The notes below the pieces were generated by a model, which did not search any database, had not been told where the DNA came from, and saw nothing but the letters and a program-made list of their open reading frames with translations. From Megalonaias nervosa (taxonomy: Eukaryota; Mollusca; Bivalvia; Unionida; Unionidae), in assembly GCA_016617855.1 (NCBI GenBank), contig JAECUM010004391.1:85932-149931 (forward strand): a DNA stretch of 64,000 nt, written 5' to 3'. Both the position numbers and the translations under genes were made by a program. Of this stretch, positions 8,647 to 19,462 are shown one piece after another; position 1 is the stretch's first letter; each line of letters starts with the position of its first letter.

Positions 8647-8664
8647 ATAGATTGATCAATCTAT
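8647..8664. repeat. terminal-repeat palindrome (A)
   Basis: ATAGATTGATCAATCTAT is a perfect 18-bp palindrome. The B terminal repeats have palindromes at the same place with different arm bases, so pairing rather than sequence is kept. Confidence 0.65.
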
Positions 8665-8751
8665 GGGAAAAAAACGAATATATAAAACCTACTCTACTAA
8701 AACACGAACGCGACTAATTCGTGTTTGTCTATAGCAATGACACAGGTGGCC

Positions 8752-8807
8752 TGACGTCACAGTACTACCTTGCTACATTGTTGCCAATGACCAGTACCAT
8801 GACGTCA
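8752..8807. promoter_or_regulatory. paired subterminal CRE palindromes (A)
   Basis: Two perfect TGACGTCA sites (8752-8759 and 8800-8807) flank a GTTGCCA/CATTGTTGCC block. One such site with the same neighbouring block is present in each terminal repeat of B. Confidence 0.6.
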
Positions 8808-8988
8808 CCCTACCTGTTCGATTCCTCTTGGCGCTATACAGGCCCAGCGCGTGCTAATACAAAATTCCCATTGAGGGCCATAGTGGTCCAGGCTGATTTT
8901 TTGGGCCTATAAATCGGAGGGCCATAGTGCCCCAGGCTGATTTTCCTTCCTTGGCATGATGAGGGCCCTAGTACCCCTATTCACTACT

Positions 8989-9225
8989 TATAATTAAATA
9001 TACATAATAACCGTCTTTGATAATCTCAATAATTCCGTAAAGTTTTGTGTTACATCTCTTTTAATATATGTATATAAGAGTCCTCCTTTTTATTTGTTCA
9101 AATGGTTTTATAAATATTAAAATTAGACATTGCCAAATATTGGACGCAGACGATACAGTTGCAACTGAAGTGACTGTTGCAGTAACCAGAAATGGACAGT
9201 GAGAAGTCTGTCTGCTTGTTTATAT
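8989..9225. other. AT-rich intergenic sequence
   Basis: Flank of Polinton A. No gene or repeat was recognised. The first six bases (TATAAT) would be the target duplication if the end is placed correctly, but the other flank is outside the window. Confidence 0.4.
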
Positions 9226-10084
9226 TGTTACGTGTCTAGGCTCTTACAATAAGTAACAAGAAAAGAGTGAAGACAACAAGCTTTGTAAAATTTAACAAAT
9301 AATTTATTTCCCTAGAAAACCAAGGTAAAAATGAGAAAAAAGACTTACGGTTTTATGAATCAAACCGAAAATTAATCCAAGAATTAAAAATAGAAGTCCT
9401 ATTATTAAAAAGTCCTAAATGAATCCGAGTTCGAATCCCGATGAAATTCAAAATGGATGGTGATGACGTATGCAATAGTCAGCGTTGTACTGATGTGTCA
9501 ACAGTTCCTTGTTGAATCACAGAAAATAATATTCCAGTTTTGAATTCCGAATAAATTTCAAGGAATGTCTTTGTCCAAGAATTTTATAGAAGCACTCGAA
9601 TTTCCAGGGAAAATAATCACTTGAAATTCAATAAAATAAAAAATTCAACTCAGACTGGTCACAACATATGTTTAAAGCCCGACTGGCTAATTCTTATCAT
9701 AACATGAGTTATAAGACTAACTAAAACGCAAAACAGATTCCCGTATGAGGGTCACGTGATCACCCTTCCAGAACAACATAGAAGCTTTTTACATGCTAAC
9801 AGCACATACTCCCAGTGTGGCCTTAAATGAAATCAATGGTTCTTACTCTGGGAATGAATAAAACAATTTTTTTAAAAAGTTGTTTACCAGAACTCTGACT
9901 GGTTCTGAATCAAGGTCAACAACTAGAGACAGTGTTCTATTATCAGGTCAAACACAACTGAACTGAATTTTTTTTTTTTTATCAATATCAAATCCAGTAA
10001 ACAAAGTTACCTTTACAATAACATGTAATGGAATAAAAACATTTAAAACTAACAAACAAATAATTAAATTAAATATACATAACA
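9226..10084 (-). mobile_element. solo LTR, Gmr1-type family (diverged)
   Basis: Starts TGTTACGTGT and ends ATACATAACA, the inverted TGTTACG...CGTAACA ends seen in the other LTRs of this window. It shares the AACAAGCTT...AATTTATTTCCCTAGAAAA block and the GAATCC-GTTCGAATC-GATGAA block with them in reverse orientation. No internal region or adjacent polypurine tract follows, so it is most likely a recombined solo LTR. The flanks do not show a clear target duplication. Confidence 0.65.
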
Positions 10085-11196
10085 ACATCGAAAAGCTTGA
10101 AAAGCCAATAAGTTCACAATATTAGGCCCCCCCACCCCACCCCGCAACATTCAGGTTAGAAATTAAGTTATAAGTAACTAGAAAGTTAAAACTATTAATA
10201 ATATATATCCTGAAGTTAAAATATCATCAACGCCTGATGAAATGAAAAAAAGAAAATAGTAATAAGTTCCAAGATGAGTTATGTTATAATCATCGCCAGC
10301 GTTTAACAGCGACCAGGTAAACCTAGCATCTAACTTTCAGCATAGGACGCTTTTTCATGTTAATATTGCTTAGTTAATAGCTGCATAACTCGAACAATTC
10401 CTGTGTCTAAATGAATCAGGGACTTAAGATATAGACTTAAAATTTGACCTATCCAGATTTCCAGTCGTGGCTATCAGATAGCAATTAGCAAAATATTATT
10501 TTTTCTAAACAAGACAGACAGAAATGGCAAAACTGTAAAGTTTCCCAAAACTGCGTTGCGTAATATGTTTCAAACCACATTACCAACTTAATCCAGCCGG
10601 CCTCGACACCGTTATCTGTTCCATTATTTCGTTTTAAAATACAAACATGCTGCATGGCAGAAAAGTCGGTGTATTCGATGATGTTGCATCTTAACGTAAA
10701 ATAATGGTAAAACAGAATTAATAAAACAGTGTTAAAAAATGGTAAAACACAATCCATACAACTTAACGTAAAAAATAATTGTAAAACACACTCCATAAAA
10801 ATTTTTGTTAAACGACGCATCTCTGACACAATAAATGTATAACCACACAATTGCGCAAACACCCTACCCCATCCCCAACTGACACATATTGGCTGAAAAT
10901 GACAGTATTGCATAGAAACACCTTAAACAAACACCCAGTATTTCATTAAATAACACAATTAAGATTAATACAACGAAAACATCGGTGACGACACAGCTGG
11001 AAATAACTGCTGTTATTTCTTTATTGAGAACACATTTTTGTATTACTTCCACTGTATCTGCCGTTCAACTGTGCGTGCCTGGCCTCGTTTGCGGAGTGAT
11101 AAGGAGGCGAGGATGCTAGGTTAAATGGCCTGGTATCATGGAGCCATAAAGGGGGCTACGGTTCCAGTCCAATAGTTCTACGCAGTCTCGTCAAAT
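10085..11196. other. intergenic, no gene seen
   Basis: AT-rich with a short C-rich tract at ~10,125. Open frames on the minus strand (10,485-11,052) have no recognisable domain and low-complexity hydrophobic composition. A box-B-like GGTTCCAGTCC near 11,160 may be a SINE remnant but is too short to call. Confidence 0.4.
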
Positions 11197-11999
11197 TGTT
11201 ACGTATATGTAATTAAATAGCTAAAGTGTTATATTTTAAAATTCCTTCTTTTCTTTTTTTTTCTTTTTTTTTTTGGGGGGGGATTCATTACATTTTATTG
11301 TAATGGTTATTTTCACAGGATTCGATATTTTTCAGTAAATTCACTTTGTATAGAACGTAAACGCAATTACATCAGGATTATTTTTAGCTCACTTTGGTTC
11401 ATAGAGCTTGTAAACACTACGCGAAAACGATTGGCTATTGCCAAGGTCATTTCGGCTCGCATGCTAGTTGAACTGTAAACAGTCATTCTTTTTTGAAAAT
11501 ATATTTTCAGTGTGAGAGTTTTGTTCTTAGATCGGGCTATTCTAGCTACGTGACAACTGGCATTTTTTTTATTACGATGTTCGATGTTTTTTGGATTTAA
11601 TAATTTATTCTCTAGAAGACTAAACAGGTGTACTTTTGTCTAAAAAGTTCTGAGACAAAGAAATTCAGTGGAAATTCATTCTGGAGTTTAACGGAAACAT
11701 TATAAACTGTCATTTAATCGAGGATCTGTTACCACCACTACAACGACCTAATCTGACGTCATCGCTTCCATATTGGAATTTCATCGAGATTCGAACCCGG
11801 ATTCTATTAGAACTGTTTAGTGATAGGACTTGCATTTTTCAATCTTAGGATAAAATTTTGGATTATATTCACAAACCGTAAGTCCTATTTTCAATTTTTA
11901 CATTGTTTTCTAGGGAAATAAATTATTTTGTTAAAATATACAAAGCTTGTTGGCTTCAATCTTTTCTTCTGTTACATTTTTACGAGCCTACACGTAACA
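11197..11999 (+). repeat. 5' LTR of Gmr1-type element 1
   Basis: Begins TGTTACGTAT and ends CACGTAACA. It is 803 bp long, shorter than the 3' LTR (928 bp). It lacks a block of about 145 bp that the 3' LTR has at ~16,857-17,002. Both missing-block edges share TGTT, so a microhomology deletion is likely. It has a TGACGTCA at 11754-11761. Confidence 0.85.
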
Positions 12000-12220
12000 A
12001 GAGAAAATTGGGTTTGCTCGTCCTTGGATATATGAAACTTGATTAAAATATTTCAGAAAATTGTTTTTAGAAATTTTAATTCACCTAGTTTTTAAATCCC
12101 AAGTACTATTTTATATTTTGTTTAAAATCTTTAGTGAAAACAAAAGGCTTTCATTTACATCTCATCAAAAGTAGAGATTTTTAAAAAAATTTTACCCAGG
12201 GTTATTTGGATATTTTGAAA

Positions 12221-13290
12221 ATGGAAGTCCAGCTAAAAAAGTTGGAATTAGAGATAAGACAGGTTCAGTTTCAGATAGAAAAGATACAAAGGGAAAAAGA
12301 AATGGAAGTAATGGAGTTACAGTTTAAAGAAAGAAGGGAAGAAATGCAAAGGCAATTTGAAGAAAGACAGAAAGAAAGACAAATACAATTTGTGAAAGAA
12401 AAATTAGATATGCAAATGCAAAGAGAAATTCGGTTAAAAGAATTAGAGCTGGCAAAAGGAAAACACTCCCCTACTTTTCATGTTATCGGAAATATCAAGC
12501 TAGTACCCCCTTTCAGAGAAAAAGAAGTAGATAGATATTTTCCTTATTTTGAAAAAGTTGCTGAATTTTGAAGTGGCCAAGGGAGTACTGTACTCTATTA
12601 TTGCAATGTGTACTTACTGGTAGAGCTCGTGATATTTACATTTCACTGTCACTACAGCAAGGTTGTGACTATGATGTGGTTAAAGACTGTATTTTGAAGG
12701 GTTATGAGTTAGTCCCTGAGGCTTATCGGCAAAAATTCAGAAATTCTACAAAATCAACCCACAAGACCTATGTCGCACTTGCATGGGAAAAAGCATAACA
12801 ATTTGATAGGTGGTGCTCTTCTAGAAAAGTTAACAATGATTACGAAAGTCTCAGACAACTCATGTTACTTGAAGAGTTTAGGAACTGTGTCCATAGTGAC
12901 ATTAGGATGTATCTTTATGAGCATAAGATAGAAACCTTGGAAAATGCTGCTCTTGCTGCTGATGAGTATTCCTTAACTCATAAATTTCCTGTTGTAGGCA
13001 AATCTTTCACTCAGCAGTCTACTGGTAGAAAGGTATTTCAGCCTAATACGACTCCTCCTAAAACTCAATCTGGTACAACTTCTAAAAATCAAGCTTCTGA
13101 TAAACTTGATTCAAAATCCTTGTCTCTTCCTACGTGTACCTATTGCAAGAGAAAAGGACACTTCATTTCTGATTGCTTTAAATTGAAATATAGGCATCAG
13201 AATCAAGATAGACCTATCCCAAATGCGCTTATTTCTAAGAGGTCAAGGTCACGGTCATCTATTGAAAAGCAATATATCTGTTGGGTGTAA
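12221..13290 (+). pseudogene. gag: gag of Gmr1-type element: coiled coil, SCAN-like capsid, zinc knuckle
   Basis: Starts at ATG 12221. The first ~85 residues form a long charged coiled coil rich in K, E, R and Q. A SCAN-like capsid region follows (WPREY, LLLQCVLTGRAR, YELVPEAYRQKF, later LLEEFRNC, ADEYSLTHK), then one C-x2-C-x4-H-x4-C knuckle (CTYCKRKGHFISDC, ~13,135). The SCAN domain of vertebrate zinc-finger proteins is known to derive from Gmr1-like gag, which supports the family call. A one-base deletion near 12,568 and a TAA at 12796-12798 break the gene. Confidence 0.82.
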
Positions 13291-14049
13291 TAAACCCCAG
13301 TCTGATTTTATTATGGAGACTTATGAGCCATTCATGTCGAAGGGTTCTATATCACTCTTGGGTGATTTGGCCAATTATATCCCTATTAAAATTTTAGGGG
13401 ATACGGGAGCTTCTCAGAGTCTTTTATTATCAGGTACTTTGCCTTTTTCTGAGAAGTTCTGTTCTAATGAGAGTGTTCTCATTCAGGGGTTAGTGTGCGG
13501 CTTTGTTAATGTTCCTCTCCATTCTGTAAATTTGTCATCAGACTTAGTTTCAGGACCTGTGACAGTCGGAATAGTGTCTACTTTAACCGTTGAGGGCATT
13601 CATTTGTTGCTAGACAACGACCTAGCTGGAGACAAGGTTGTGGTTAATCCACTTGTAACTGACAAGCCTTCTTTGCATCAGAAAGTTGATCCTATTGAAA
13701 AAAATACCCTGAATTATACCCAGCATGTCCAGTTACCAGAGCTATGTCAAAGAAACCTCTTGAGAATGATTTTGAAAAGGAAAATATTCATTTCGCTGAC
13801 ACATGTATTGGTCAGGCTTTTGATGAGGTCACTTTCACTTCTAATTTGGATCAGTCAAAAGGTATTGATCACAGTGATCCTCTTTTAAATACTCATTCTC
13901 TTTTATCTAATCAGGGTGACAAACTACAATCACTTGTCGTCGAACAGGAAAAAGATCCTGAGATCTCCTGTTTGTTTCAAAAGGCCATTAGTGAAACTGA
14001 AGCCACTGAAGTACCTGTCTGTTATTTCATTAAAAATGGAATTTTATGA
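13223..14049 (+). pseudogene. pol: pol: aspartic protease and linker of Gmr1-type element
   Basis: A DTGAS active-site motif in ILGDTGASQSLLL (~13,400) marks a retropepsin, followed by the hydrophobic strand with LLLDNDLAGDKV typical of gypsy proteases. The frame overlaps the gag end and shifts again near 13,745 to reach the linker before integrase. Frameshifts here look like decay rather than programmed events, since they occur more than once. Confidence 0.75.
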
Positions 14050-14789
14050 GAAAATGGAGACCTCCCGAGGTACCTGCTAGTGATGAATGGTCAGTGAACT
14101 ATCAGATTGTAGTTCCAAAATCTTACAGACAGGAAATACTTAGTTTGGCCCATGAAATTCCTCTGGCTAGTCATTTAGGGATAAATAAAACCTATCACAA
14201 GATCTTGATTCACTTTTATTGGCCAAAAATCAAAAGTGATGTTTGTAAATTTTGTAGATCTTTTCATACTTGTCAAATGGTAGGAAAACCGAATCAGAAG
14301 ATACTTAAGGCTCATCTGCAACCTATTCCTGCATTTGACGAACCATTTAGCAGAATTATGGTAGATTGTGTTGGTCCCTTACCTAAGACCAAGTCCGGCA
14401 ACCAATATTTGTTGACCATTATATGTGCGTCAACAAGATTTCCAGAGGCAATTCCTTTGAGGAATATTAAAACCAAAACCATAGTAAAAGCTTTGATGAA
14501 GTTTTTTACTCAATTTGGCCTTCCCAAATCTGTTCAATCTGGTCAAAGGTCAAATTTCATGTCTGGAATTTTCCAGCTTGTTATGCTTGAATTTGGAGCT
14601 CAGCAATTCAAGTCAAAAGTGAAATTGTGGTTTCACAGAACTTTACTTGAGAGATGTCTTAAGTCTTGTAATAGAGTTCATCCTCTCTTGCTCATTCTTC
14701 AGAATTTTCTTGAAATTACATTTTACGGCCCTTACAAAGTAAAGAAGAAAATGAATGAGTTAAATTATAATTATAGTACTCTGATCTAA
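14046..14789 (+). pseudogene. integrase of Gmr1-type element (upstream of RT)
   Basis: An HHCC zinc-binding region (LAHEIP, SHLG, CKFCRSFHTC at ~14,145-14,280) is followed by the DDE core: first Asp in IMVDCVGPLPKT (~14,365), then CASTRFPEA. The second catalytic Asp, normally in a QSDQGSNF-like motif, reads SGQRSNF here (D to G, ~14,545). Beyond ~14,610 the frame shifts, so the catalytic Glu region is not readable. The domain ends ~210 bp before reverse transcriptase, placing it upstream of RT, unlike standard Ty3/gypsy order. Confidence 0.85.
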
Positions 14790-15001
14790 ATAAATTAATG
14801 AAATACTAGTATATTCAAAGAGACAGACAAGTAAATCATGCAATTAATTTAGTTGTACCTGTCCCACAAACTAAGGATTTAAGTGAAGAAATTCAATCGG
14901 ACACTGTTGATCTTGGAGCAACAAATCTTCGGAATTCGGAAATTATGAAAAATCTGGACCAGAAACTTTTACATTTACAACAACAGGAATGAAATGAACC
15001 T

Positions 15002-16348
15002 AAACAATTATTATTCGAGTATGAGCACTTGTTTCCAGATAATCCTACAAGGACAAACAAAATTTTTCATGACGTTGAAATTGTAGATTCAAAACCTGTG
15101 AAACAACACCCATACAGGATGAACCCTTTCACACAGGAATACTTGAAAAAGGAAATTCAGTATTTGCTGGAGAACGATTTCATAGAGCCCAGTAAAAGTG
15201 ATTGAAGTTCACCGTGTATACTTGTTCCGAAACCAGATAAAACTTTCTGTATGTGCACTGATTATAGGAAGGTGAAAAGTGTAACAAAAACAGATTCATT
15301 TCCATTACCGAGATTCGATGACTGTATTGATAAAATTGGAAATGCCAAGTACGTCACCAAATTTGACCTTCTGAAAAGATTTTGGCAAATTCCACTAACG
15401 GAAAGAGCAAAGGAAATCTCGGTATTTGTGACTCCAGATGGACTCTATCAATATAAAGTAATGCCGTTCGGGATGAAGGGTTCCCCAAGTACTTTTCAAC
15501 GCTTGATGAATATGGTTACCTCTGGTCTAGATAATTGTGATGCTTACATCGATGACGTCATCATCTACAACGACACCTGGAAAGAACATCTAGCCACGAT
15601 TCGAAAATTCTTTGACAGACTCACTGATGCAAATTTGACAATCAGTTTATCTAAAAGTGAATTTTGCCGTGCTTGTGTAACTTTTCTAGGACATATTGTG
15701 GGACATGGTCAAGTTAAACCTATAGATGCTAAGGTCAATGCCATCTCTGAATTCCCTGTGCCTGTCAGTAAAAAGCAACTGATGCAATTTTTGGGTGTGG
15801 CCGGATACTATCGAAAGTTTTGTTCCAATTTTTCTAATATTGATGAACCTCTGACAAACTTGTTAAGTAAGATAAACAAGTTTCTTTGGACTGAAGAATG
15901 TCAGGAAGCTTTTGATAGATTAAAAACCATAATCAGGAGTGCGTCTGTTCTCACAGCTCCAAATTTTAATCAATCTTTTGAATTATCTGTGGATGCAAGT
16001 GATGTTGGGGTTGGATCAGTATTGATTCAAGAAGATATAAATGGTGTTGATCACCCAGTGTGCTATTTCTCTAAGAAATTAAATAAGCACCAAAGGAATT
16101 ACTCCACAATCGAGAATGAATGTTTGGCTTTTATATTGGCATTACAGCATTTTGAAGTTTACATTAGTTCAGCTCCTTCTCCGGTTGTTGTGTTAAGTTA
16201 TCACAACCCCCTTACTTTCATCGACAAGATGAAAAATAAAAATCAAAGATTATTAAGGTGGAGTTTGTTTTTGCAAGAATATAATCTTAACATCAGGCAC
16301 ATCAAAGGAAAAGACAATTTGATTTCAGATGCACTTTCCCGTGTATAG
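15002..16348 (+). pseudogene. pol: reverse transcriptase and RNase H of Gmr1-type element 1
   Basis: RT motifs run from FEYEHLFPDNP through SPCILVPKPDKT, CTDYRKV, KFDLLKRFWQIPL, MPFGMKGSPSTFQRLMN and the active site AYIDDVIIY (~15,544), with both aspartates intact. RNase H follows (LSVDASDVGVG, STIENECLAF, then SYHNPL where SDHNPL is expected, so one catalytic Asp is lost). TGA at 15203-15205 replaces the Trp before SSPCILVP. The frame is otherwise open for 365 codons to TAG 16346-16348. The second element at the right edge is about equally well preserved. Confidence 0.9.
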
Positions 16349-16473
16349 AAATATTATTTCATATACAATTGATATAATTCATAAGAATTTTCTTATGTAA
16401 TTTTATTTTACCTCATGTATAATTTGCATATGGTAAAAAGAAATCTTTATTATATAAATCTTTCTTTTTCTTT

Positions 16474-16484
16474 ATGGGGGGAAG
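16474..16484 (+). other. polypurine tract of Gmr1-type element 1
   Basis: ATGGGGGGAAG directly abuts the TGTTACG start of the 3' LTR. This is the standard plus-strand primer site and fixes both the orientation and the LTR boundary. Confidence 0.8.
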
Positions 16485-17412
16485 TGTTACGTATATGTGA
16501 TTAAATTGCTTGTGTGTTAGTTTTAAAATTCTTTTATTTTATTTTTGTTTCATTACATTTTAATATAATGATTATTTTCACAGGATTCGATATTTTTTTC
16601 AGTAAATTCACTTTGTATAGAACGTAAAAGCAGTTACATTAGCATTATTTTATCTCACTTTGGTTCATAGAGTTTGTAAACACTACGCGAAAACGATTGT
16701 CTATTGCCAAGGTTATTTCGGCCCGCATGTTAGTTAAACTGTAAACAGTCTTTCTTTTCTTTATATATATTTTCAGTGTGAGAGTTTGATTCCTAGATAG
16801 GGCTATTCTAGCTACGTAACAATTGGCATTTTTTTATTACGCTGTTCAATGTTAAAAGACCACGTGACCCATCTCGCGAGGCTGAAATGATGTTTTAGTT
16901 GGGTTTAATACTCATTCTTAGTGAAATTTTGTCAGTCGTTCTTAACACCTTGAAAGAACAAGGTGTTTCTAATTGTTATTGCCATTTTGTTTATCATCTG
17001 TTTTTTGGATTTAATAATTTATTCTCTAGAAGACTAAACAAGTGTACTTTTGTCTAAAAAGTTCTGGGACAAAGAAATTCAGTGGAAATTTATTCGGGAG
17101 TTTAACGGAAACATTATAAACTGTGATTCAATCGAGGATCTGTTACCACCACTACAACGACCTAATCTGACGTCATCGCCTCCATTTTGGAATTTCATCG
17201 AGATTCGAACCCGGATTCTATTAGAACTGTTTAGTGATAGGACTTGTGTTTTTCAATCTTAGGATTAAATTTTTGCATTATATTCACAAACCGTAAGTCC
17301 TATTTTCAACTTTTACATTGTTTTCTAGGGAAATAAATTATTTTGTTAAATTATACAAAGCTTGTTGGCTTCACTTTTCTTCTGTTACATTTGCACCAGC
17401 CTACAGGTAACA
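16485..17412 (+). repeat. 3' LTR of Gmr1-type element 1
   Basis: Begins TGTTACGTAT and ends GGTAACA (928 bp). It contains the CACGTGACC-bearing block missing from the 5' LTR; the LTR at 61,581-62,535 also has a CACGTGAC region, so presence is ancestral. TGACGTCA lies at 17168-17175. Confidence 0.85.
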
Positions 17413-19250
17413 ATATGCATGAAAGCAACAGGGAACCATTCTATTTGACCCGCATTCACGGTCAATTGCACTGATCCGAATGCAACTAGCTGATTAAACT
17501 CGAGGCCTCCGGACCTAGAGCTTGCGAATGACGTCTATAGCTAGACCGGTCCCCCATGTTTCATAGGATTAAATGACAGACGAGGATCGAATCATGACTC
17601 TGTCCTTTCTGTCAGGTAATGAAATAATACTGGAATCGGTGTGGGACTACACGTCACTTTGATGTATTTGGTAATTTGCTATTTGTGGAGTGCACTGCAT
17701 ATGTTAACACCACAAAGGCCGACACTCCTGCGATTGTTACATTGTCTCCTTCCATCGCCATAATGTTCTAGGTGAACGAAAGTAGTTCAGAACATAGTTC
17801 TCAATGGCGACCAATATATTCCGGGTTTCTTTCTCATCCTGACGGTTAAGGACGAGAATGTTCCGATTGGAGTAGGCCGAGATTAATACAGCCTTTAAAA
17901 TGATTTTTAAAATGCCACTGTGGGTACAACGGGAACGTTAACGTCAAAAACATGTAGTGACATTTTCCCTTTGTCGCCATAATGTTTTGCTGCTAATTTA
18001 TTACGTTTTAGGTACCGAAATGACCCGGTAGCGAGAAGGAAAAACGTAGTGCTTAAATTATAATGACATTTCCCCTTTCCGCTATAGGAAGGTATAAACA
18101 TGACCCTATGTAAACAAGGGGAAAGTTAATGTTCAAAGTTGACATTTTTCCTTGTTGCAATAAACACTTTTGTCGTTTTTTTTTTGGGGGGGGGAGGGGA
18201 TACGAATATGACCCGGCCTGTGGCGGCAAGGGGAAAGTTAATGCTAAAAATGAACGTGAGATTCTCTTTGTACCTGTGTTTTATTTTTACAAAAATGACC
18301 CAATGGACAGTAGAGGCCTTAGCGAGCTGCTAAAGGTTCGATCGCACCGGGTCGCAAGCTGGGGTGGGTGGGTGGAGGCGCACTATTTGGAGTTTGTTTA
18401 AAACAGTTTATAATTAAAGGAGATTATTTTAAAAAATAAATTTGAATTTTAAAACAAATATATATTTTTCTATGAATATTCACAGAAATTATGCAGTCGT
18501 ATAGAAATTAGATTTTGGGGGCCCATTGTCCGCATATAAAATTACATTTACTAACGCCTGCAACTCCCAACCAATACGCCATTTTGACTGACCAATACTC
18601 ACACTTACTAGCCAACAGGTTGTTTGACCAAGCAGCAGTCAAACCTACTAACCAATACCCCATTTGACAGAAACAACACCAACTCATACATTGACCAATA
18701 CCTATACTTCCTAACCAACGCACCGTACGACTGACAAGTACGAACACGTAATAATACACCGTTGTTTTTTGTTTTTTTCTGACCAACACCAAGTAATCTA
18801 CTGACCAGCACCTTTATTTACTACAAGCACAAGGTAGGATGGGAAAGAAAAGGGGATAAAAAAAAGAAGTGAAACCCCTCAAAACAAAACTTAAATTTCA
18901 CTTCTTTCTTACCATCCTCGTATAAACATATCTATTGCCTCTACCACCTTCATAATCCCTATAGCTCTGCAAGTGAAGTGAAAGGAGAGAAAATAATAGG
19001 AGTGCTCACACATACACAAGCATACTGTCATCCCTGAAAGGGTTGGAATGTCCACGTACACAATTAAACAAATATACTATCACCTCTGAAAAGATTATGC
19101 ATGTTCACACAAACTATACACACAAACATCGATTGAAAGGAGACTATAGGGTCGAAGTTCTCACATATACTCAAACATATTTATACATGGTCACACACGG
19201 AGCGAAAGAAGAGAAAAGAATGTGACTGCTTACACACATACAAATAATAT
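17413..19250. repeat. intergenic with degenerate tandem repeats
   Basis: No gene seen. Between ~17,700 and 18,310 a degenerate unit of roughly 110-130 bp recurs (ATGACCC..., GGGGAAAGTTAATG..., GACATTTTCCCTTTG...). Around 18,545-18,815 short CTAACCAATAC/CTGACCAA motifs recur. A small inverted repeat (AGAAGTGAAA/TTTCACTTCT) lies near 18,865-18,907. A G-run occurs at ~18,185. Confidence 0.45.
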
Positions 19251-19262
19251 AGTGGGGCGATA

Positions 19263-19450
19263 TACAGACAATGGGAATTAACAATACAAGACCCCCTGGG
19301 CCTGTACACGGACAAGATTTATACGGACAATGGGAATTAGAATTACAAGACCCCCTGGGCCTGTATACGGACAAGATTTATACTGACAAAAGGTTGGGTC
19401 TGTACACGGACAAGGGAATAGATTGGGCCTGTATACGGACAATGGGAATG
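19263..19450. repeat. 59-bp tandem repeats at left tip of Polinton B
   Basis: Two near-identical ~59-bp units beginning GACAATGGGAATTA and containing GACCCCCTGGGCCTGTA and CGGACAAGATTTATAC, followed by shorter partial units. The right terminal repeat has only short CCCATACAGCCCC-like motifs here, so the array expanded after insertion or during a past round of replication. Confidence 0.65.
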
Positions 19451-19462
19451 GAACAGGTGGGG

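Larger units (their letters stand above)
1..8988 (-). mobile_element. Polinton/Maverick element A (partial, right end present)
   Basis: This is a virus-like self-synthesising DNA transposon of the Polinton/adintovirus type. Reading leftwards from its end it holds: terminal repeat with a small outward-facing gene, coiled-coil gene, zinc-knuckle gene (opposite strand), PolB, BIR gene, three small unrecognised genes and the packaging ATPase. The capsid and integrase genes should lie beyond the left edge. The right end is placed at 8988, where the sequence finishes ATTCACTACT; element B finishes identically, and Polintons typically end in CT. The same genes occur in element B in the same order as far as BIR. 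Many stops and frameshifts show that the copy is dead. Confidence 0.9.
8180..8988. repeat. right terminal inverted repeat of Polinton A
   Basis: About 809 bp that align with both terminal repeats of element B, starting at the shared TTCCACTATAAATAA. In order it contains a TATA box, a small outward-facing gene, a histone-type stem-loop, two AT-rich direct repeats (~8,545-8,645), a perfect palindrome, two TGACGTCA sites, two GGGCCATAGTG..CCAGGCTGATTTT subterminal repeats (~8,874-8,945) and the end ATTCACTACT. The inner limit is defined in B, where the homology to the opposite end stops. Confidence 0.75.
11197..17412 (+). mobile_element. Gmr1-type Ty3/gypsy LTR retrotransposon (decayed)
   Basis: A complete element with two LTRs, a SCAN-like gag, zinc knuckle, aspartic protease, integrase, then reverse transcriptase and RNase H. 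Integrase lies before reverse transcriptase, the arrangement known from the Gmr1 group and otherwise typical of Ty1/copia. After RNase H there are only ~135 bp before the polypurine tract, so no integrase could follow. Gag, pol and integrase have several frameshifts and stops. The bases flanking the two LTRs (CAAAT and ATATG) do not match, so no target duplication is evident. Confidence 0.88.

Noticed and set aside
8989..8994. TATAAT as the Polinton A target duplication
   Set aside because: The left end of A is outside the window, so it cannot be tested here.
11760..11800. Box-B-like GATTCGAACCCGG in the LTRs
   Set aside because: Conserved among LTR copies but no A box at the right distance; treated as LTR sequence rather than a pol III promoter.
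15553..15560. TGACGTCA inside the reverse transcriptase
   Set aside because: Not counted as a regulatory site because it simply encodes the DDVI residues of the active-site region.
19263..19450. Regular repeats considered as a CRISPR-like array
   Set aside because: Direct tandem units without unique spacers, in a eukaryotic Polinton terminus.
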